A stretch of 64,000 nt of DNA from Synechococcus sp. MU1642. GTDB taxonomy: Bacteria; Cyanobacteriota; Cyanobacteriia; PCC-6307; Cyanobiaceae. The notes under the pieces were generated by a model, which was not told the origin of the DNA, searched no databases, and saw only the letters and a program-made list of their open reading frames with translations. How positions within the stretch are numbered: the first letter of the stretch is position 1; each line of letters starts with the position of its first letter. Shown one piece after another: positions 52,267-61,984 of the stretch. The translations under genes and the position numbers were made by a program. The stretch lies in the NCBI RefSeq assembly GCF_020514115.1, contig NZ_VTKZ01000002.1, forward strand, positions 1 through 64,000, written 5' to 3'.

Positions 52267-55050
52267 TCAGTCAACCAAATTGGTATTTCCTTTAGCTCTG
52301 CCCGTCAATCGGGTAGAGCTTTTTTTCATGAGTTGATCCAAAGCGAGATTTAAGTTCTGGTCCATGGCAATCAACCGTCCGTCACTGACAACAATTCTGG
52401 CTAAAGAAGGTAGCCCCACCTTCCTGGTGCGCAAATACACCGGTTCCACGTAAAGGAGTCCGGAGCCAACGGGAAGCACAAGAAGATTACCTTGCACGAG
52501 TTCTAGATCGTCCTGATCCCAAAGGCCAAACTGCTCGCTCACATCTGGATCCTGATGAATAAGCGCCTGAACTTGTTCCGGGCCGAGGATAATTTTGTCC
52601 TTCGGAAAATCGATCAATTCCAATTCACCATAGTGATCACCGTCATTTCGAGCCACCAACCACGCTGTGAGATTTGGCCTGGCTAGCGGGGTAAGCGGTT
52701 GGAGTAGAAGAAATTCGGAATTGTCGTTGCCTTGAACCTGTGCCGTGATGTGATACGGCTCAACATCAATTTTTTTCCCCCCATAGATCTCACTAGGAAC
52801 CTGCCAAACATCATCGCCGTTGTAGAAGATTTGGGGATCGGTAACGTGATATCGCTTCAGTTGATTCACTTGAACATTGAAGAAATCCTCAGGAACTCTG
52901 CGGTGATCACGAACAAGTTGCGGCATCGCCTGCATTGGCTCAAATAAATCTGGGAAGATGCGAGTCCAGGCGCTCACAATCGGATCTTCGGGTTCTGAAA
53001 TGAAGAACTGAATGCTGCCGTTGTATGCATCGACGATTGCCTTCACTGAGTTTCTTAAATACCGATCATGATCATCTGGCGAGACTGCCGCGCTATAGGC
53101 CAGGGTCGTGCTGTGGGTGTACCCCTCAACGACCCAATACTGATGTTGTTGGCGTTGATCCGATATCGCGTGGGTCGTGTTGGAACTGTCGAGCTCAGAA
53201 TTGGGAATGGAGATGAGATAGGGCTCACCACGAAAATCAATGAAGGGTGCAATCGCTTTGACGCGGCTGCGCACGTCACGCCTGATCAATAGTTTGGAAT
53301 CAACGTTGATCGCGTTTGTGAATAGCAATCTAGGTTCACTCAGATAAACCGCTGCTGCCCACCGTTGGAGCCAAGATCTAATTGATACCCCACCTGATCC
53401 CTTGTAGTGCGTCATCACATTGGTATCCCCTTCGGGGTAATCAAATTCCGCGATATCTGTCGGAGCGATGGCATAGGGGGAAGGGAGCATCCCGTAATAG
53501 AGCGCAGCATCGCCGACGGGAATTTCTTCCTGAACCTCGGATCGATCTATACCCAGTGCTGGATTTCCAGCAATTTTCGTTTCCGTGCCCAAACCTTTGA
53601 TGAAATAAGAGGGGAGACCATCGTCCCTGCGTTCATTCACCGGACTAACGGTGAAGCCATAACCGTGGGTGAAGATGAAATGACGGTTCTGCCACGTTTT
53701 GGATCGACGCGGCAATGCGGATTGATCCAATTCACGCGCCGAGACAATTACTTGCTGGGATGAATCGCTTTCTTGATTCAGCGGATAACGATCAACCGCT
53801 GCATTGGAAAAGCGGTAGTAGACCCTCAGCTGTTGCAATTGGCGGTTTGCCTCAAGCAGTGGACCGCTGTCCCAGAGGCGAACATTTTCGAGAGTGCTGG
53901 CGCCTTGCTCACGATCAGCGGCGCTGAACCTTGAGGGGTCATCGACTCGACTCTTGATTTGATCCAAATGGAAGCCCCATTGCGTGGCCTCAATGGCATT
54001 TTTGAGATAACGCTCTTGCAAAGCAAATTCTCTAGGCCGCACTACGAGCCAGCGGGTCAGAGGTGTGGCGACCATTTCCAGCGCCACGATCGACGCCAAG
54101 GTCAATGCAAGTCCCTGACGCAGCCGTCGCCGACAGGGCAACAGAATTGCAACAGCGATCAGCACGAGTAGGAGTGTGGCGACAGCACGCAACGGCAGGG
54201 TGAGGTGAGCCTGCAGCCATCCCGCCCCGGCAACCAGGCCGTGCTGGGTCCACAGGAGCTGATGCCTCGATAACCACACCAGACCCGCTGCTCCAAGCAG
54301 CAGAAGCGCTGACAAAGACCTGATTAGCTGAATCTGTCGCCACGAAAAGATTGGACTGGCCCAGTCAGAGATTGCTTTCGAACCAGCCAGAAGACGCCAG
54401 AGCTCAAAGACGAGGGTGAATGCGGTACCCAAGATCAGCAGTTCCAGGGCCAGATGCAATCCGGCAAAACGCCCCAACCCAAAGCTGAGATCGGCTGCAA
54501 GCAAGGGGTCTTTTGTGGATTCATCAGGAATCCAGAGGGCCAGCGACCAGATGCTCCAGGCGCGGCTCACGACAACGACCAGAGAGCCTGCAACCATCCG
54601 TGCCAACCATGGCCTCAACAGCGGCCAGGCCATCGCCAGAGCTATCACTGACGCCTGAACGACTCCTGTAGCTGAGTCGATTCGAATATTTGGCCCAAGT
54701 TTTGACCGCCACTCCCCCAGCTGAAACGGATCATTGATGGCCAGCGCCAATAGATCCATCGTTAGCGATGCACTGATCAGCACCACACCAGCACTGATCA
54801 ATAGAGCGAATCCGTAGGACCATCCGGTCAGGCTCATCCCTTGGGATGTGCTCGACGTCTGTTGTTTGAATTGCCTGGACCAGGACCGGGCTACCAGCAG
54901 CGGCAGCATGGCCAACCCAGCGAAGAAAAGCTGCAGAAACCAGCGCTTTAGAAGAACGTCAGTCCAGGCGAACTGATCGAACCAGAGCCACTCGATCTGC
55001 ATCCGGGCTGCAACAACAACCAGCGGCAGCAGAAGGAGGAGGCGTCTCAT
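52267..55050 (-). CDS. UPF0182 large membrane protein
   Basis: A 927-aa protein with about seven hydrophobic helices in the first 330 residues and a large, probably extracytoplasmic domain after that. Family features include 'LQERYLKNAIEATQWGFHLDQI', 'FTHGYGFTVSPVN', 'HYKGSGGVSIRSWLQRWAAAV' and 'NSVKAIVDAYNGSIQFFISEPEDPI'. UPF0182 has no known function. Its ATG overlaps the ftsH stop (ATGA), so it is coupled to that protease. A peroxiredoxin terminator on the other strand lies inside its last 60 bases. Confidence 0.9.
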   Translation of the reverse strand: MRRLLLLLPLVVVAARMQIEWLWFDQFAWTDVLLKRWFLQLFFAGLAMLPLLVARSWSRQFKQQTSSTSQGMSLTGWSYGFALLISAGVVLISASLTMDLLALAINDPFQLGEWRSKLGPNIRIDSATGVVQASVIALAMAWPLLRPWLARMVAGSLVVVVSRAWSIWSLALWIPDESTKDPLLAADLSFGLGRFAGLHLALELLILGTAFTLVFELWRLLAGSKAISDWASPIFSWRQIQLIRSLSALLLLGAAGLVWLSRHQLLWTQHGLVAGAGWLQAHLTLPLRAVATLLLVLIAVAILLPCRRRLRQGLALTLASIVALEMVATPLTRWLVVRPREFALQERYLKNAIEATQWGFHLDQIKSRVDDPSRFSAADREQGASTLENVRLWDSGPLLEANRQLQQLRVYYRFSNAAVDRYPLNQESDSSQQVIVSARELDQSALPRRSKTWQNRHFIFTHGYGFTVSPVNERRDDGLPSYFIKGLGTETKIAGNPALGIDRSEVQEEIPVGDAALYYGMLPSPYAIAPTDIAEFDYPEGDTNVMTHYKGSGGVSIRSWLQRWAAAVYLSEPRLLFTNAINVDSKLLIRRDVRSRVKAIAPFIDFRGEPYLISIPNSELDSSNTTHAISDQRQQHQYWVVEGYTHSTTLAYSAAVSPDDHDRYLRNSVKAIVDAYNGSIQFFISEPEDPIVSAWTRIFPDLFEPMQAMPQLVRDHRRVPEDFFNVQVNQLKRYHVTDPQIFYNGDDVWQVPSEIYGGKKIDVEPYHITAQVQGNDNSEFLLLQPLTPLARPNLTAWLVARNDGDHYGELELIDFPKDKIILGPEQVQALIHQDPDVSEQFGLWDQDDLELVQGNLLVLPVGSGLLYVEPVYLRTRKVGLPSLARIVVSDGRLIAMDQNLNLALDQLMKKSSTRLTGRAKGNTNLVD
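52294..52326 (+). terminator. Rho-independent terminator of the peroxiredoxin gene
   Basis: AGCTCTGCCCG-TCAAT-CGGGTAGAGCT forms an 11-bp stem (one G-T pair) at 52294-52320. A T-run follows, starting 31 bases after the peroxiredoxin stop. It lies within the coding end of the UPF0182 gene on the opposite strand, so both functions share these bases. Confidence 0.85.
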
Positions 55051-56906
55051 GGGAGGCCAGCGATGTCTCGGAACCGATCACCGTTGATCGTTTCCTCGGC
55101 AATCAAAACGTCCACCAGTTGATCCATCAACTCACGGCGTGGCTCCAGCAAAGCGATGGCCTGTGCCAGAGCACTCTTGGCGAGCTGGCGGATTTGAGTA
55201 TCGATGGCCTGGCCTGTGGATTCGGCGTAACTCGGCCGTTGGTTGAACCAGTCGCGTCCAAGAAACACTTCCGTACCCGGGCCTTCAAGGGCCATGGGCC
55301 CGAGGTTGGAAAAGCCGAAGCGAGTCACCATCTCTCGTGCGAGTTGCGCCACCATCTGGAGATCTCCACTGGCCCCCTGGGTGATCTCGAGCGATCCGAA
55401 AACCACCTGCTCTGCTGCCCGCCCACCGAGGGCCACCACCAGATCAGCCAGGCAGGACGAGCGGGTAATCAAACCGGAATCCAGCACTTCCTCATCGGGC
55501 ATGAAACGTGTGTAACCACCGGCTCCGCCACGGGGAAGAATCGTGACCTTGTCCACAGCGTTAGCAGCCGGCAGAAGACTGGCCACCAGGGCATGGCCAA
55601 CTTCGTGGTAAGCGATGAGCCGTTTTTTGGCGCTGTCCTGCAAGGGGCGATTGCTGAGTCCCATGGTGATCCGCTCCAAGGCCCCCTCCAACTGGAACTC
55701 ACCGATGCGGAGCATGTTCTGGCGCGCCGTGAGGATCGCCGCTTCGTTCAGCAGATTGGCCAGATCAGCACCGGAAAATCCAGGGGTTCGGCTCGCCCAA
55801 TCAGATAGCGAAACCGAGTCATCGAGGGGTCGTGTTCGCGCATGCACGGCGAGAATGGCCTCGCGACCTCGGCGATCAGGAAGGCCCACCTCAATACGCC
55901 GGTCGAAGCGGCCTGGACGCAGCAATGCGGTGTCAAGAACGTCGGCACGGTTTGTGGCCGCCAGCAGGATGACGCCCGAGTTCTCCTCAAAACCATCCAT
56001 CTCCGTGAGTAGTTGGTTGAGGGTCTGTTCGCGTTCATCGTTGCCGCCACCGATGCCAGCACCCCGCTGGCGACCAACCGCATCAATCTCATCGATGAAA
56101 ACAATGCAGGGAGACTTTTCCTTGGCTTGGCGGAACAAATCGCGAACTCTGCTGGCGCCGACACCCACGAAAAGCTCAACAAACTCTGAAGCCGCGATCG
56201 AGAAGAACGGCACGCCCGCCTCCCCAGCAATCGCCTTAGCAAGAAGCGTTTTCCCGGTTCCCGGGGGGCCGACCAACAAAACCCCCCGCGGGATCTTGGC
56301 GCCAAGCCGAATGAAGGCCTCAGGCTGCTTGAGGAAGGTGACCACCTCCTCAAGTTCAAGCCGCGCATCGTTAATGCCGGCCACGTCTTCAAAACGAATC
56401 TGCAGGTCTTCCTGAGGTTTTAAGCGAGGTTGACTTCGCCCAAAACCCAGAGCCCGATTTGCCATCTGAGCTGAACGCTTCAGCAGGAGTGATAGGCCTA
56501 CCAGCACCAGCAGAACCATCACCAGGGTCCCGGCTAGTTCGCGTCCTGCTTGTTCACGGCGGATATCAACAACCGTCAGAGGCGTGCCAGAGCTCTCGGC
56601 TGCTCGAAGGATTTGGTTGTCATTGGCGAAAACGGGAACGGTGACCTTTCGGCCATCGTTGTATTGGACCCTGACCTCCCTGCTGCCCGGTACGAGATCC
56701 AACTGTTTGATCTCTTTTGCATCGATATCCTTCAGCAGGGTGGAATAACTCACCGCGTCCTGCTTTGTCCAAAAACCCTGCATTGAGGAAGGTTGAACCT
56801 TCTGAGGGGCCGCGGAACCACTGGAGTCGTCCGAACCTGGTGCCACGTCGTCGCTGCGCTTCACGGAGCCTAGCGATTTGACGCAAGGGGGTTCCAAACG
56901 AGACAA
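55047..56906 (-). CDS. ftsH: FtsH-type ATP-dependent zinc metalloprotease
   Basis: Membrane-bound AAA protease that removes damaged membrane proteins. The Walker A (VGPPGTGKT), Walker B ([12 protein letters not shown]), second region of homology and zinc motif (YHEVGHALV) are all intact. Length is 619 aa with a TTG start. Unlike usual FtsH, the N-terminus is polar (about 60 residues rich in Ser/Asp/Pro), with only one membrane helix ([16 protein letters not shown], near 125-143). The first helix is missing or replaced, and the in-frame upstream region ends at a nearby TGA. ATGA overlap couples it to the UPF0182 gene. Confidence 0.92.
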   Translation of the reverse strand: MSRLEPPCVKSLGSVKRSDDVAPGSDDSSGSAAPQKVQPSSMQGFWTKQDAVSYSTLLKDIDAKEIKQLDLVPGSREVRVQYNDGRKVTVPVFANDNQILRAAESSGTPLTVVDIRREQAGRELAGTLVMVLLVLVGLSLLLKRSAQMANRALGFGRSQPRLKPQEDLQIRFEDVAGINDARLELEEVVTFLKQPEAFIRLGAKIPRGVLLVGPPGTGKTLLAKAIAGEAGVPFFSIAASEFVELFVGVGASRVRDLFRQAKEKSPCIVFIDEIDAVGRQRGAGIGGGNDEREQTLNQLLTEMDGFEENSGVILLAATNRADVLDTALLRPGRFDRRIEVGLPDRRGREAILAVHARTRPLDDSVSLSDWASRTPGFSGADLANLLNEAAILTARQNMLRIGEFQLEGALERITMGLSNRPLQDSAKKRLIAYHEVGHALVASLLPAANAVDKVTILPRGGAGGYTRFMPDEEVLDSGLITRSSCLADLVVALGGRAAEQVVFGSLEITQGASGDLQMVAQLAREMVTRFGFSNLGPMALEGPGTEVFLGRDWFNQRPSYAESTGQAIDTQIRQLAKSALAQAIALLEPRRELMDQLVDVLIAEETINGDRFRDIAGLP

Positions 56907-56933
56907 TTTCAGTCTGGAAATACATCAGGCGCA

Positions 56934-57110
56934 ATGGCCGTCCCGAAGAAGAAAACATCCAAGGCCAAGCGCAACCAGCGCAGCGCCACCTGGAAGGGCA
57001 AGGCAGCCGTTGCCGCCCAGCGCGCCATGTCCATTGGCAAGTCTGTGCTGAGTGGCCGTGCTCAGGGATTTGTCTATCCGGTGAGTGAGTCCGAAGACGG
57101 CGAATCCTGA
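56934..57110 (+). CDS. rpmF: 50S ribosomal protein L32
   Basis: A 58-aa protein starting [20 protein letters not shown], the family signature. ATG 56934 is 27 bases from the divergent ftsH start. The L32 zinc cysteines are absent, giving the C-minus form common in cyanobacteria. The C-terminus is acidic (SESEDGES). Its last 37 bases overlap the convergent glycerate kinase gene. Confidence 0.95.
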   Translation: MAVPKKKTSKAKRNQRSATWKGKAAVAAQRAMSIGKSVLSGRAQGFVYPVSESEDGES

Positions 57111-58051
57111 TCCGCACCCTGGAGGTGGATTCGTCTGAGGTTTCGATCTGGATCCACCTCCAAAACAACATCCGCTTGCATTGTTCGAAAACTGCTCGAT
57201 GGCAGCGAGCAGAGAATCATGCGGATGAATCGATCCAGCTCGTAATTTGAAAGTGATGCACCCCGTTCTGCCTGAAGGGTGGCTTCCTGTTGTTTTTTCC
57301 ATCGCCATGGAGCGTTGAAGTCTGTCGCTCGCAGTTGCCAGAGTTGATCGAAACAACTCCAGGTGGCTTCGTAGAGGGCGAGCACTGGTTGCAACTTCTG
57401 GCGCCACTCCAATTCCTGCGACGTCAGGGGGATCTCGAGATGGGGCTCAACTGCCGTTGGGTCGGCACTTGATCTGCATCCCACAAACCAACCCTCAAAA
57501 ATCAGCAGGTCGGCATCGCAACGGCGCCAACCGCTGCGATCTCCACGTCCTTGTCGTTTGGCTTTGTCAAAGCAGGGCATCAAGACGGAGTCACCCTGGC
57601 GCCAAGCCTGGAGACAATTCAGCAAGAGTTCCAGGTCATGGCTGCCAGGAAGTGCGCGGGGCACACCCCAGGGGTTGCCCCGCATAGCGGCATCAAGCCG
57701 TTCGGCCTCGAAATAAAAATCATCCAGCGACACCACCTGGATTGAGAGGCTAAGTGCCTTTGCCGCGGCTTCAATCCAGTGCCCGAGAGTGGTCTTTCCG
57801 CATCCCGGCAAAGCACTGAGTCCCAGCAGACGCCGTTCTCCCAGCCATTGATCCCCCAGACTCAGAACAGGCAGACCAACTGACCACAGCCAATCCGGTG
57901 CAGCTTTGGGATGCCAGTGATCTAGGGCGACCCGATGACGCCCGGAATTGCGCTGTTGATCAAACCAACTTTCGAGGTCACCCAACCCGAGATGCTGAAG
58001 CAACCGTTGCTGATCGCTACTGGGAATGACGCGTTGACCCTCAGGATCCAA
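57074..58051 (-). CDS. D-glycerate 3-kinase (GLYK type)
   Basis: Phosphorylates D-glycerate to 3-phosphoglycerate, the last step of photorespiratory 2-phosphoglycolate salvage. The 325-aa protein has the P-loop [15 protein letters not shown] and the following VVSLDDFYF. Then come '[20 protein letters not shown]' and [12 protein letters not shown], as in plant/cyanobacterial GLYK and related kinases. Such a role fits a photosynthetic host. It overlaps rpmF by 37 bp and ycf20 by 11 bp. Confidence 0.87.
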   Translation of the reverse strand: MDPEGQRVIPSSDQQRLLQHLGLGDLESWFDQQRNSGRHRVALDHWHPKAAPDWLWSVGLPVLSLGDQWLGERRLLGLSALPGCGKTTLGHWIEAAAKALSLSIQVVSLDDFYFEAERLDAAMRGNPWGVPRALPGSHDLELLLNCLQAWRQGDSVLMPCFDKAKRQGRGDRSGWRRCDADLLIFEGWFVGCRSSADPTAVEPHLEIPLTSQELEWRQKLQPVLALYEATWSCFDQLWQLRATDFNAPWRWKKQQEATLQAERGASLSNYELDRFIRMILCSLPSSSFRTMQADVVLEVDPDRNLRRIHLQGADQDSPSSDSLTG

Positions 58052-58352
58052 CTTTGAACGCCTCCAGAACTACGGCGTAAACAAATCCAAGCCGCAGGTT
58101 GTCGAGCCAGGGAAGACGACGACGCCCAAGAACCATCAATTCACAGGCGATGAGGGCACATAGCGCCGCATACGTTCTCAGCTGGACAGCGTCCAGGATG
58201 TAAACGGGGAGGTTGCTGCCAATGAAAAATCCAAGCAGAAGCTGTAGCAACGTGGCGCTGCGGCGCCACCAGGGTCCTGACCAAGATCGACGGATCCCCG
58301 CACCCAAACTGTTCTGAAGCCCCGCCATACGTGTGCGCTGGATTGAGCTCAT
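58041..58352 (-). CDS. ycf20: Ycf20-like protein (DUF565)
   Basis: ATG 58352 gives 103 aa with two hydrophobic helices ('LLQLLLGFFIGSNLPVYIL' and 'YAALCALIACELMVLG') and the conserved end [18 protein letters not shown]. This is the DUF565/Ycf20 pattern of plastids and cyanobacteria, linked in algae to non-photochemical quenching. The upstream extension to 58412 is a shadow of the phosphatase gene. It overlaps both neighbours by a few bases, so the minus-strand set phosphatase, ycf20, glycerate kinase looks like an operon. Confidence 0.85.
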   Translation of the reverse strand: MSSIQRTRMAGLQNSLGAGIRRSWSGPWWRRSATLLQLLLGFFIGSNLPVYILDAVQLRTYAALCALIACELMVLGRRRLPWLDNLRLGFVYAVVLEAFKVGS

Positions 58353-59110
58353 CGATCCAGCACCGACAGCAGGGTCTCCAGATACTTCAGCGTCACTGCT
58401 CCCTCCTGGCAAGAGGCACCGGAAAGGACGGTCGCTGGTTGTCCAGGGTCCCCCAGGTGATTCAACACTGCAGCTGCCTCGTCACAGGAATTACGCAGGG
58501 CTTCGGCATCCCAGGGGGAAGGGGTCAGCAGACAACGCAAACCTGCGGCTCTTGCTGCCGAGAGACCAGCAGCAGAATCTTCGACAGCGAGGCTGGCAGC
58601 ACTGTTGGCCTCACTACGTTTGAGAGCGAGAAGGTAGCCGTCCGGTGCTGGCTTTCCCGAAGCAACGTCATCCGCTGCCACCACGCCATCGAAGGTGGGG
58701 ATCTGCTTCTGGATCTGTTCCAGCAGTGCCATCACCGACGCCGTTCCGCTGGAGGTGACGATCCACTGCTGCACTCCGGCGCGGCTCAGCTCATGCAAAA
58801 GCCTCTTCACACCAGGGCGGAGATGAACGTGTCCTTCGCGGACCCGTTCCAGGTAATGCAAGCGTTTGCGATCACGCACTTGGTCCAGTTGGTCCTGGCT
58901 GAGGTTCATCCCACAGGCTTCAGCGTGAAGCTTCACCCTGCGGAGTCCACCGGGAATTGCCAGCAGCCTGTTGTACAGCGCTTCATCCCACACGAAGGGG
59001 AGATCCAGCTCCTTGAAGGCCATGTTGAAGGCCGGTCGATGACCGTCCATTTCCGTGTCGGCCAAGGTGCCATCCACATCCCAAAAGACCGCTGAAAGTC
59101 TGTTCACCAT
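58349..59110 (-). CDS. HAD-superfamily phosphatase (CbbY-like)
   Basis: ATG 59110 gives 253 aa. HAD motifs are FWDVDGTLADTE (motif I), WIVTSSGT (motif II), and GKPAPDGYLLAL with AVEDSAAGLSAARAAGL (motifs III-IV). The cap and overall pattern match the CbbY/phosphoglucomutase-like subgroup. CbbY of photosynthetic organisms removes the Rubisco inhibitor xylulose-1,5-bisphosphate, a possible role here but not proven by sequence. It starts an overlapping set with ycf20 and the kinase. Confidence 0.87.
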   Translation of the reverse strand: MVNRLSAVFWDVDGTLADTEMDGHRPAFNMAFKELDLPFVWDEALYNRLLAIPGGLRRVKLHAEACGMNLSQDQLDQVRDRKRLHYLERVREGHVHLRPGVKRLLHELSRAGVQQWIVTSSGTASVMALLEQIQKQIPTFDGVVAADDVASGKPAPDGYLLALKRSEANSAASLAVEDSAAGLSAARAAGLRCLLTPSPWDAEALRNSCDEAAAVLNHLGDPGQPATVLSGASCQEGAVTLKYLETLLSVLDR

Positions 59111-59160
59111 GAGCAGCAGCAACGGCACAATGCTGGGACATCACCCCCTATTGCGTTCCC

Positions 59161-61059
59161 TTGCCGGCTGTTCCGCTCCATTGGTCCTGGTCCCTTCCAG
59201 CCGTGGTGGAACCATCCCCACTGCGAGGGCTTGATTTGCCGCTGGCCCTGCGCTGTGTGCTGCGGCGCAGGGGATTCAGCTCAACATCCGAGGCCGAGAG
59301 ATTTCTCTCCCCTGGTGATCTTCCACCCGCTCTCGATCATTTCCCCGATCTAGAGCGGGCCTGCGCCCGCCTGGTGGCGGCCTGCCGATCCCGTGAACGT
59401 GTCGCCATCTGTGGTGATTACGACGCCGATGGGATGACCAGTACAGCTCTTCTGTTGCGGGCTTTGGCCCCGCTGGGTGCTGAGCCGGAGCCAGCGATTC
59501 CGTCGCGGATGGAGGAGGGATATGGCCTCAACCCCGCCATGGTGCAGCGCCTCTACGACGATGGAGTACGGCTTCTGGTCACCGTGGATAACGGAGTAGC
59601 CGCGAGGGAAGCCCTTGAACTGGCCGCGAGTTTGTCTATGCAGGTGATCGTGACCGATCACCACACCATCCCAGCGGAACGGCCGCCAATGACCGCACTC
59701 ATTCACCCGGCGACCACGCCGGATGGCTCGCCCTACCGCGGACTGGCCGGTGTGGGCCTGGCCTATGTGGTGGCCCATGCCGTTGCCGAGGTGCTGAACA
59801 AACCAGAATCCATCCGCGTTGCCCGGGATCTTTTTTGCATCGGCACGGTGGCCGATATGGCTCCGCTGGTGGGGGCCAACCGCAGTTGGTTGCTTGAAGG
59901 GCTGAACTACCTGCACCGCTCCGAGTGCAAGGGCTTGCAAGCACTTCAGCGCCTGGCCGGTTTGGGAGAACGCCCCCTGACAGCCGAGGACATCGGGTTT
60001 CAGCTTGCACCACGCATCAATGCCGTCGGTCGCCTAGGCGAACCGAGGCTTGTCGTGGATCTGCTCACAGCCGAGGATCCAGATTCAGCGATGGCCCTGG
60101 CACGCCGTTGTGATGATTACAACCGTCAGCGACGGGACCTCTGCGACGCAATTGAAGCGGAGGCAGTGGCTCTGGTGGAAGCGGAGAGCAATGAAGCACT
60201 TCCATCCTTTCTGTTGCTGGCCCAAAGTCACTGGCACCACGGGGTGATTGGCATCGTTGCTGCGCGTCTGATGGAGCGTTATCACCGACCCACAGCTCTT
60301 CTGGCCGGTGATGGTGATGGAAGCTTGCGGGCTTCGGTGCGGGGACCGATCGGTTTCGCTGTGGATCGTGCCCTCTCCAATTGCAGTGATCTGTTGAACC
60401 GTTTTGGAGGCCATCCCGCTGCAGGGGGATTCACCGTGAGAGCGGAGCAAGTGAACTCCCTGCATGAGCGCCTCTGCGCCGAGGCCGATAGCTGGCTGAA
60501 CACCCAGGCTCAGGGTCGTCCCGTGCAACCTGATGCTCTCCTGCAGTTAAAGGATGTGAACTGGGATCTGTGGCGCCACCTGCAATCTCTGGCTCCCTTC
60601 GGCATCGGTCATCCCAAACCGCTTTTCTGGTCACGGGGAGTGAGCGTTGAGGAAAGGCGCGACCTTAAGGGAGGACATCTGGCCCTGACGCTTCGCCAAG
60701 GGGAGAGTGAGCGTCGCGCCATTGCCTGGCGATGGGATCCATCGGCGTCTGTCCCCGAATGGTGTGACGTGGCCTACAGCATTTCGATCAACCGCTGGCA
60801 GAGCGAACAGCGTCTTCAACTGGAGCTCAAAGCCATCCGCGCCCATACCGAGTTGGTGATGATTGATCGCGGCACACGGCAGTACACCGCCAGCTGGACG
60901 GAAAGCTCAGGGCTGACGCTCACCAATGGCGAGGGTGAGACGCTTAAGGCGAGCATCGAACAAGAAGAATCCCCCACCAGTGACGACGAACTGGCGAGGG
61001 ATCAGCGGGTGATTCAGTTGATCGAAGAAGCCTGTCTGGGATTGGGGCTTCGTCCTTAA
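59161..61059 (+). CDS. recJ: Single-strand-specific DNA exonuclease RecJ
   Basis: A 5'-3' ssDNA exonuclease in recombination and mismatch repair. The 632-aa protein (TTG start) shows the DHH-family motifs: ICGDYDADGMTSTALLLRAL (about 82-101), TVDNGVAA, VIVTDHHTIP and IGTVADMAPL. The DHHA1-type region has NRFGGHPAAGGF. It is divergent from the HAD phosphatase with 50 bases between starts. Confidence 0.95.
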   Translation: MPAVPLHWSWSLPAVVEPSPLRGLDLPLALRCVLRRRGFSSTSEAERFLSPGDLPPALDHFPDLERACARLVAACRSRERVAICGDYDADGMTSTALLLRALAPLGAEPEPAIPSRMEEGYGLNPAMVQRLYDDGVRLLVTVDNGVAAREALELAASLSMQVIVTDHHTIPAERPPMTALIHPATTPDGSPYRGLAGVGLAYVVAHAVAEVLNKPESIRVARDLFCIGTVADMAPLVGANRSWLLEGLNYLHRSECKGLQALQRLAGLGERPLTAEDIGFQLAPRINAVGRLGEPRLVVDLLTAEDPDSAMALARRCDDYNRQRRDLCDAIEAEAVALVEAESNEALPSFLLLAQSHWHHGVIGIVAARLMERYHRPTALLAGDGDGSLRASVRGPIGFAVDRALSNCSDLLNRFGGHPAAGGFTVRAEQVNSLHERLCAEADSWLNTQAQGRPVQPDALLQLKDVNWDLWRHLQSLAPFGIGHPKPLFWSRGVSVEERRDLKGGHLALTLRQGESERRAIAWRWDPSASVPEWCDVAYSISINRWQSEQRLQLELKAIRAHTELVMIDRGTRQYTASWTESSGLTLTNGEGETLKASIEQEESPTSDDELARDQRVIQLIEEACLGLGLRP

Positions 61060-61069
61060 GGCGATGCGA

Positions 61070-61177
61070 TCAGAGCGCGCCGCGACGATAGAAGAGGATG
61101 AAGATGACAGCAGGACCGGCAATGGTGATCATCGCCAGGGCAGCAAAGTTGGCGATCAGGTGAATGTCAAAGCCCAT
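61070..61177 (-). CDS. psb30: Photosystem II subunit Psb30 (Ycf12)
   Basis: A 35-aa membrane peptide, [20 protein letters not shown] then [15 protein letters not shown], matching Psb30/Ycf12 in length, single helix and RRGAL end. It is a small thylakoid subunit of photosystem II. It is convergent with recJ, ten bases after the recJ stop. It is too short to be noticed by length cut-offs, but recognition is firm. Confidence 0.93.
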   Translation of the reverse strand: MGFDIHLIANFAALAMITIAGPAVIFILFYRRGAL

Positions 61178-61285
61178 GGCGTTGCAGCGCTGTCCGAAAT
61201 CGTTACGCCCACCAGGCTACGGGGCTCTGTCCCGAGAGCGACGGATTGGTCCTGATCTCTGTGATGGCTTGTCACAGCTTCAGTC

Positions 61286-61660
61286 ATGAGTCGGGAGAAG
61301 CCGCAATGGACCTGCATCAAACACTGCGGAGCCTGTTGCCGGCTCGCTCCAGAAGAAAGGGCTGATGCCCTGGCGGCCTTGAGCGAAGAACAACAACGCA
61401 CCTATCTGGCCATGGTCGGACCCGACGGATGGTGCATTCACTACGACACCGGGAGTCAGCGCTGCACGATTTATGAGGAACGTCCTGACTTCTGTCGTGT
61501 CAGTGGCCTGGGCTGTCTATTTGACGTTCCCGATGATCAATTCGACAACTTCGCCATCGCTTGTTGCCACCAGCAAATCCGCAGCACCTATGGCGGTCGT
61601 AGTGGCGTGATGCGTAGGTTCAAGCGCGCTCAGACCGCGGGAGGTTCTGTCGATGAGTGA
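61286..61660 (+). CDS. YkgJ-family cysteine cluster protein
   Basis: A 124-aa protein of the YkgJ/CxxCxxCC family with eleven cysteines. These include WTCIKHCGACCRLAP near the N-terminus, WCIHYDTGSQRCTIYEERPDFCR in the middle, and ACCHQQ. The cluster probably binds zinc or an Fe-S centre; function is unknown. Its end overlaps the start of the next gene by eight bases, hinting at a link with the metal-transport genes downstream. Confidence 0.87.
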   Translation: MSREKPQWTCIKHCGACCRLAPEERADALAALSEEQQRTYLAMVGPDGWCIHYDTGSQRCTIYEERPDFCRVSGLGCLFDVPDDQFDNFAIACCHQQIRSTYGGRSGVMRRFKRAQTAGGSVDE

Positions 61661-61982
61661 GCAAACCAGCCATGAGTCGCGCAGCTTTGCTGCCGTTCTG
61701 TTCAGCACCTTCACCACGGTTTTTATTGCTGAGCTTGGCGACAAAACACAGTTGGCAACGCTGTTGCTCTCCGCCCAGTCCGGCTCACCGGTTCTGGTGT
61801 TCATCGGTGCTGCGCTGGCGTTGATTGCCTCCAGCCTTGTGGGCGTTCTCGTGGGTCAATGGTTGGCCAAAACCCTTCCGCCTGAACGTCTTGAACTGAT
61901 GGCTGGAGTGCTGATGGTGGCGCTTGGCATCTGGCTGGGTCTCCAGGCAGCCCGTTCCCTTTGGCTTAATGCCGCGAGCTGA
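61653..61982 (+). CDS. Half-size Gdt1/UPF0016 transporter, subunit 1
   Basis: A 109-aa membrane protein of about three helices with the family motif ELGDKTQLAT (about residues 26-35). The UPF0016/Gdt1/TMEM165 family exports Mn2+ or Ca2+; in cyanobacteria and plastids members move manganese. Full-length members carry this motif twice. Here a second half-size gene follows two bases downstream, so the two halves likely pair as a heterodimer. It overlaps the YkgJ-family gene by eight bases. Confidence 0.9.
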   Translation: MSEQTSHESRSFAAVLFSTFTTVFIAELGDKTQLATLLLSAQSGSPVLVFIGAALALIASSLVGVLVGQWLAKTLPPERLELMAGVLMVALGIWLGLQAARSLWLNAAS

Positions 61983-61984
61983 CG

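Noticed and set aside
55615-56415. Plus-strand open frame (266 codons) within ftsH
   Set aside because: Ser/Arg-rich shadow of the AAA domain on the other strand.
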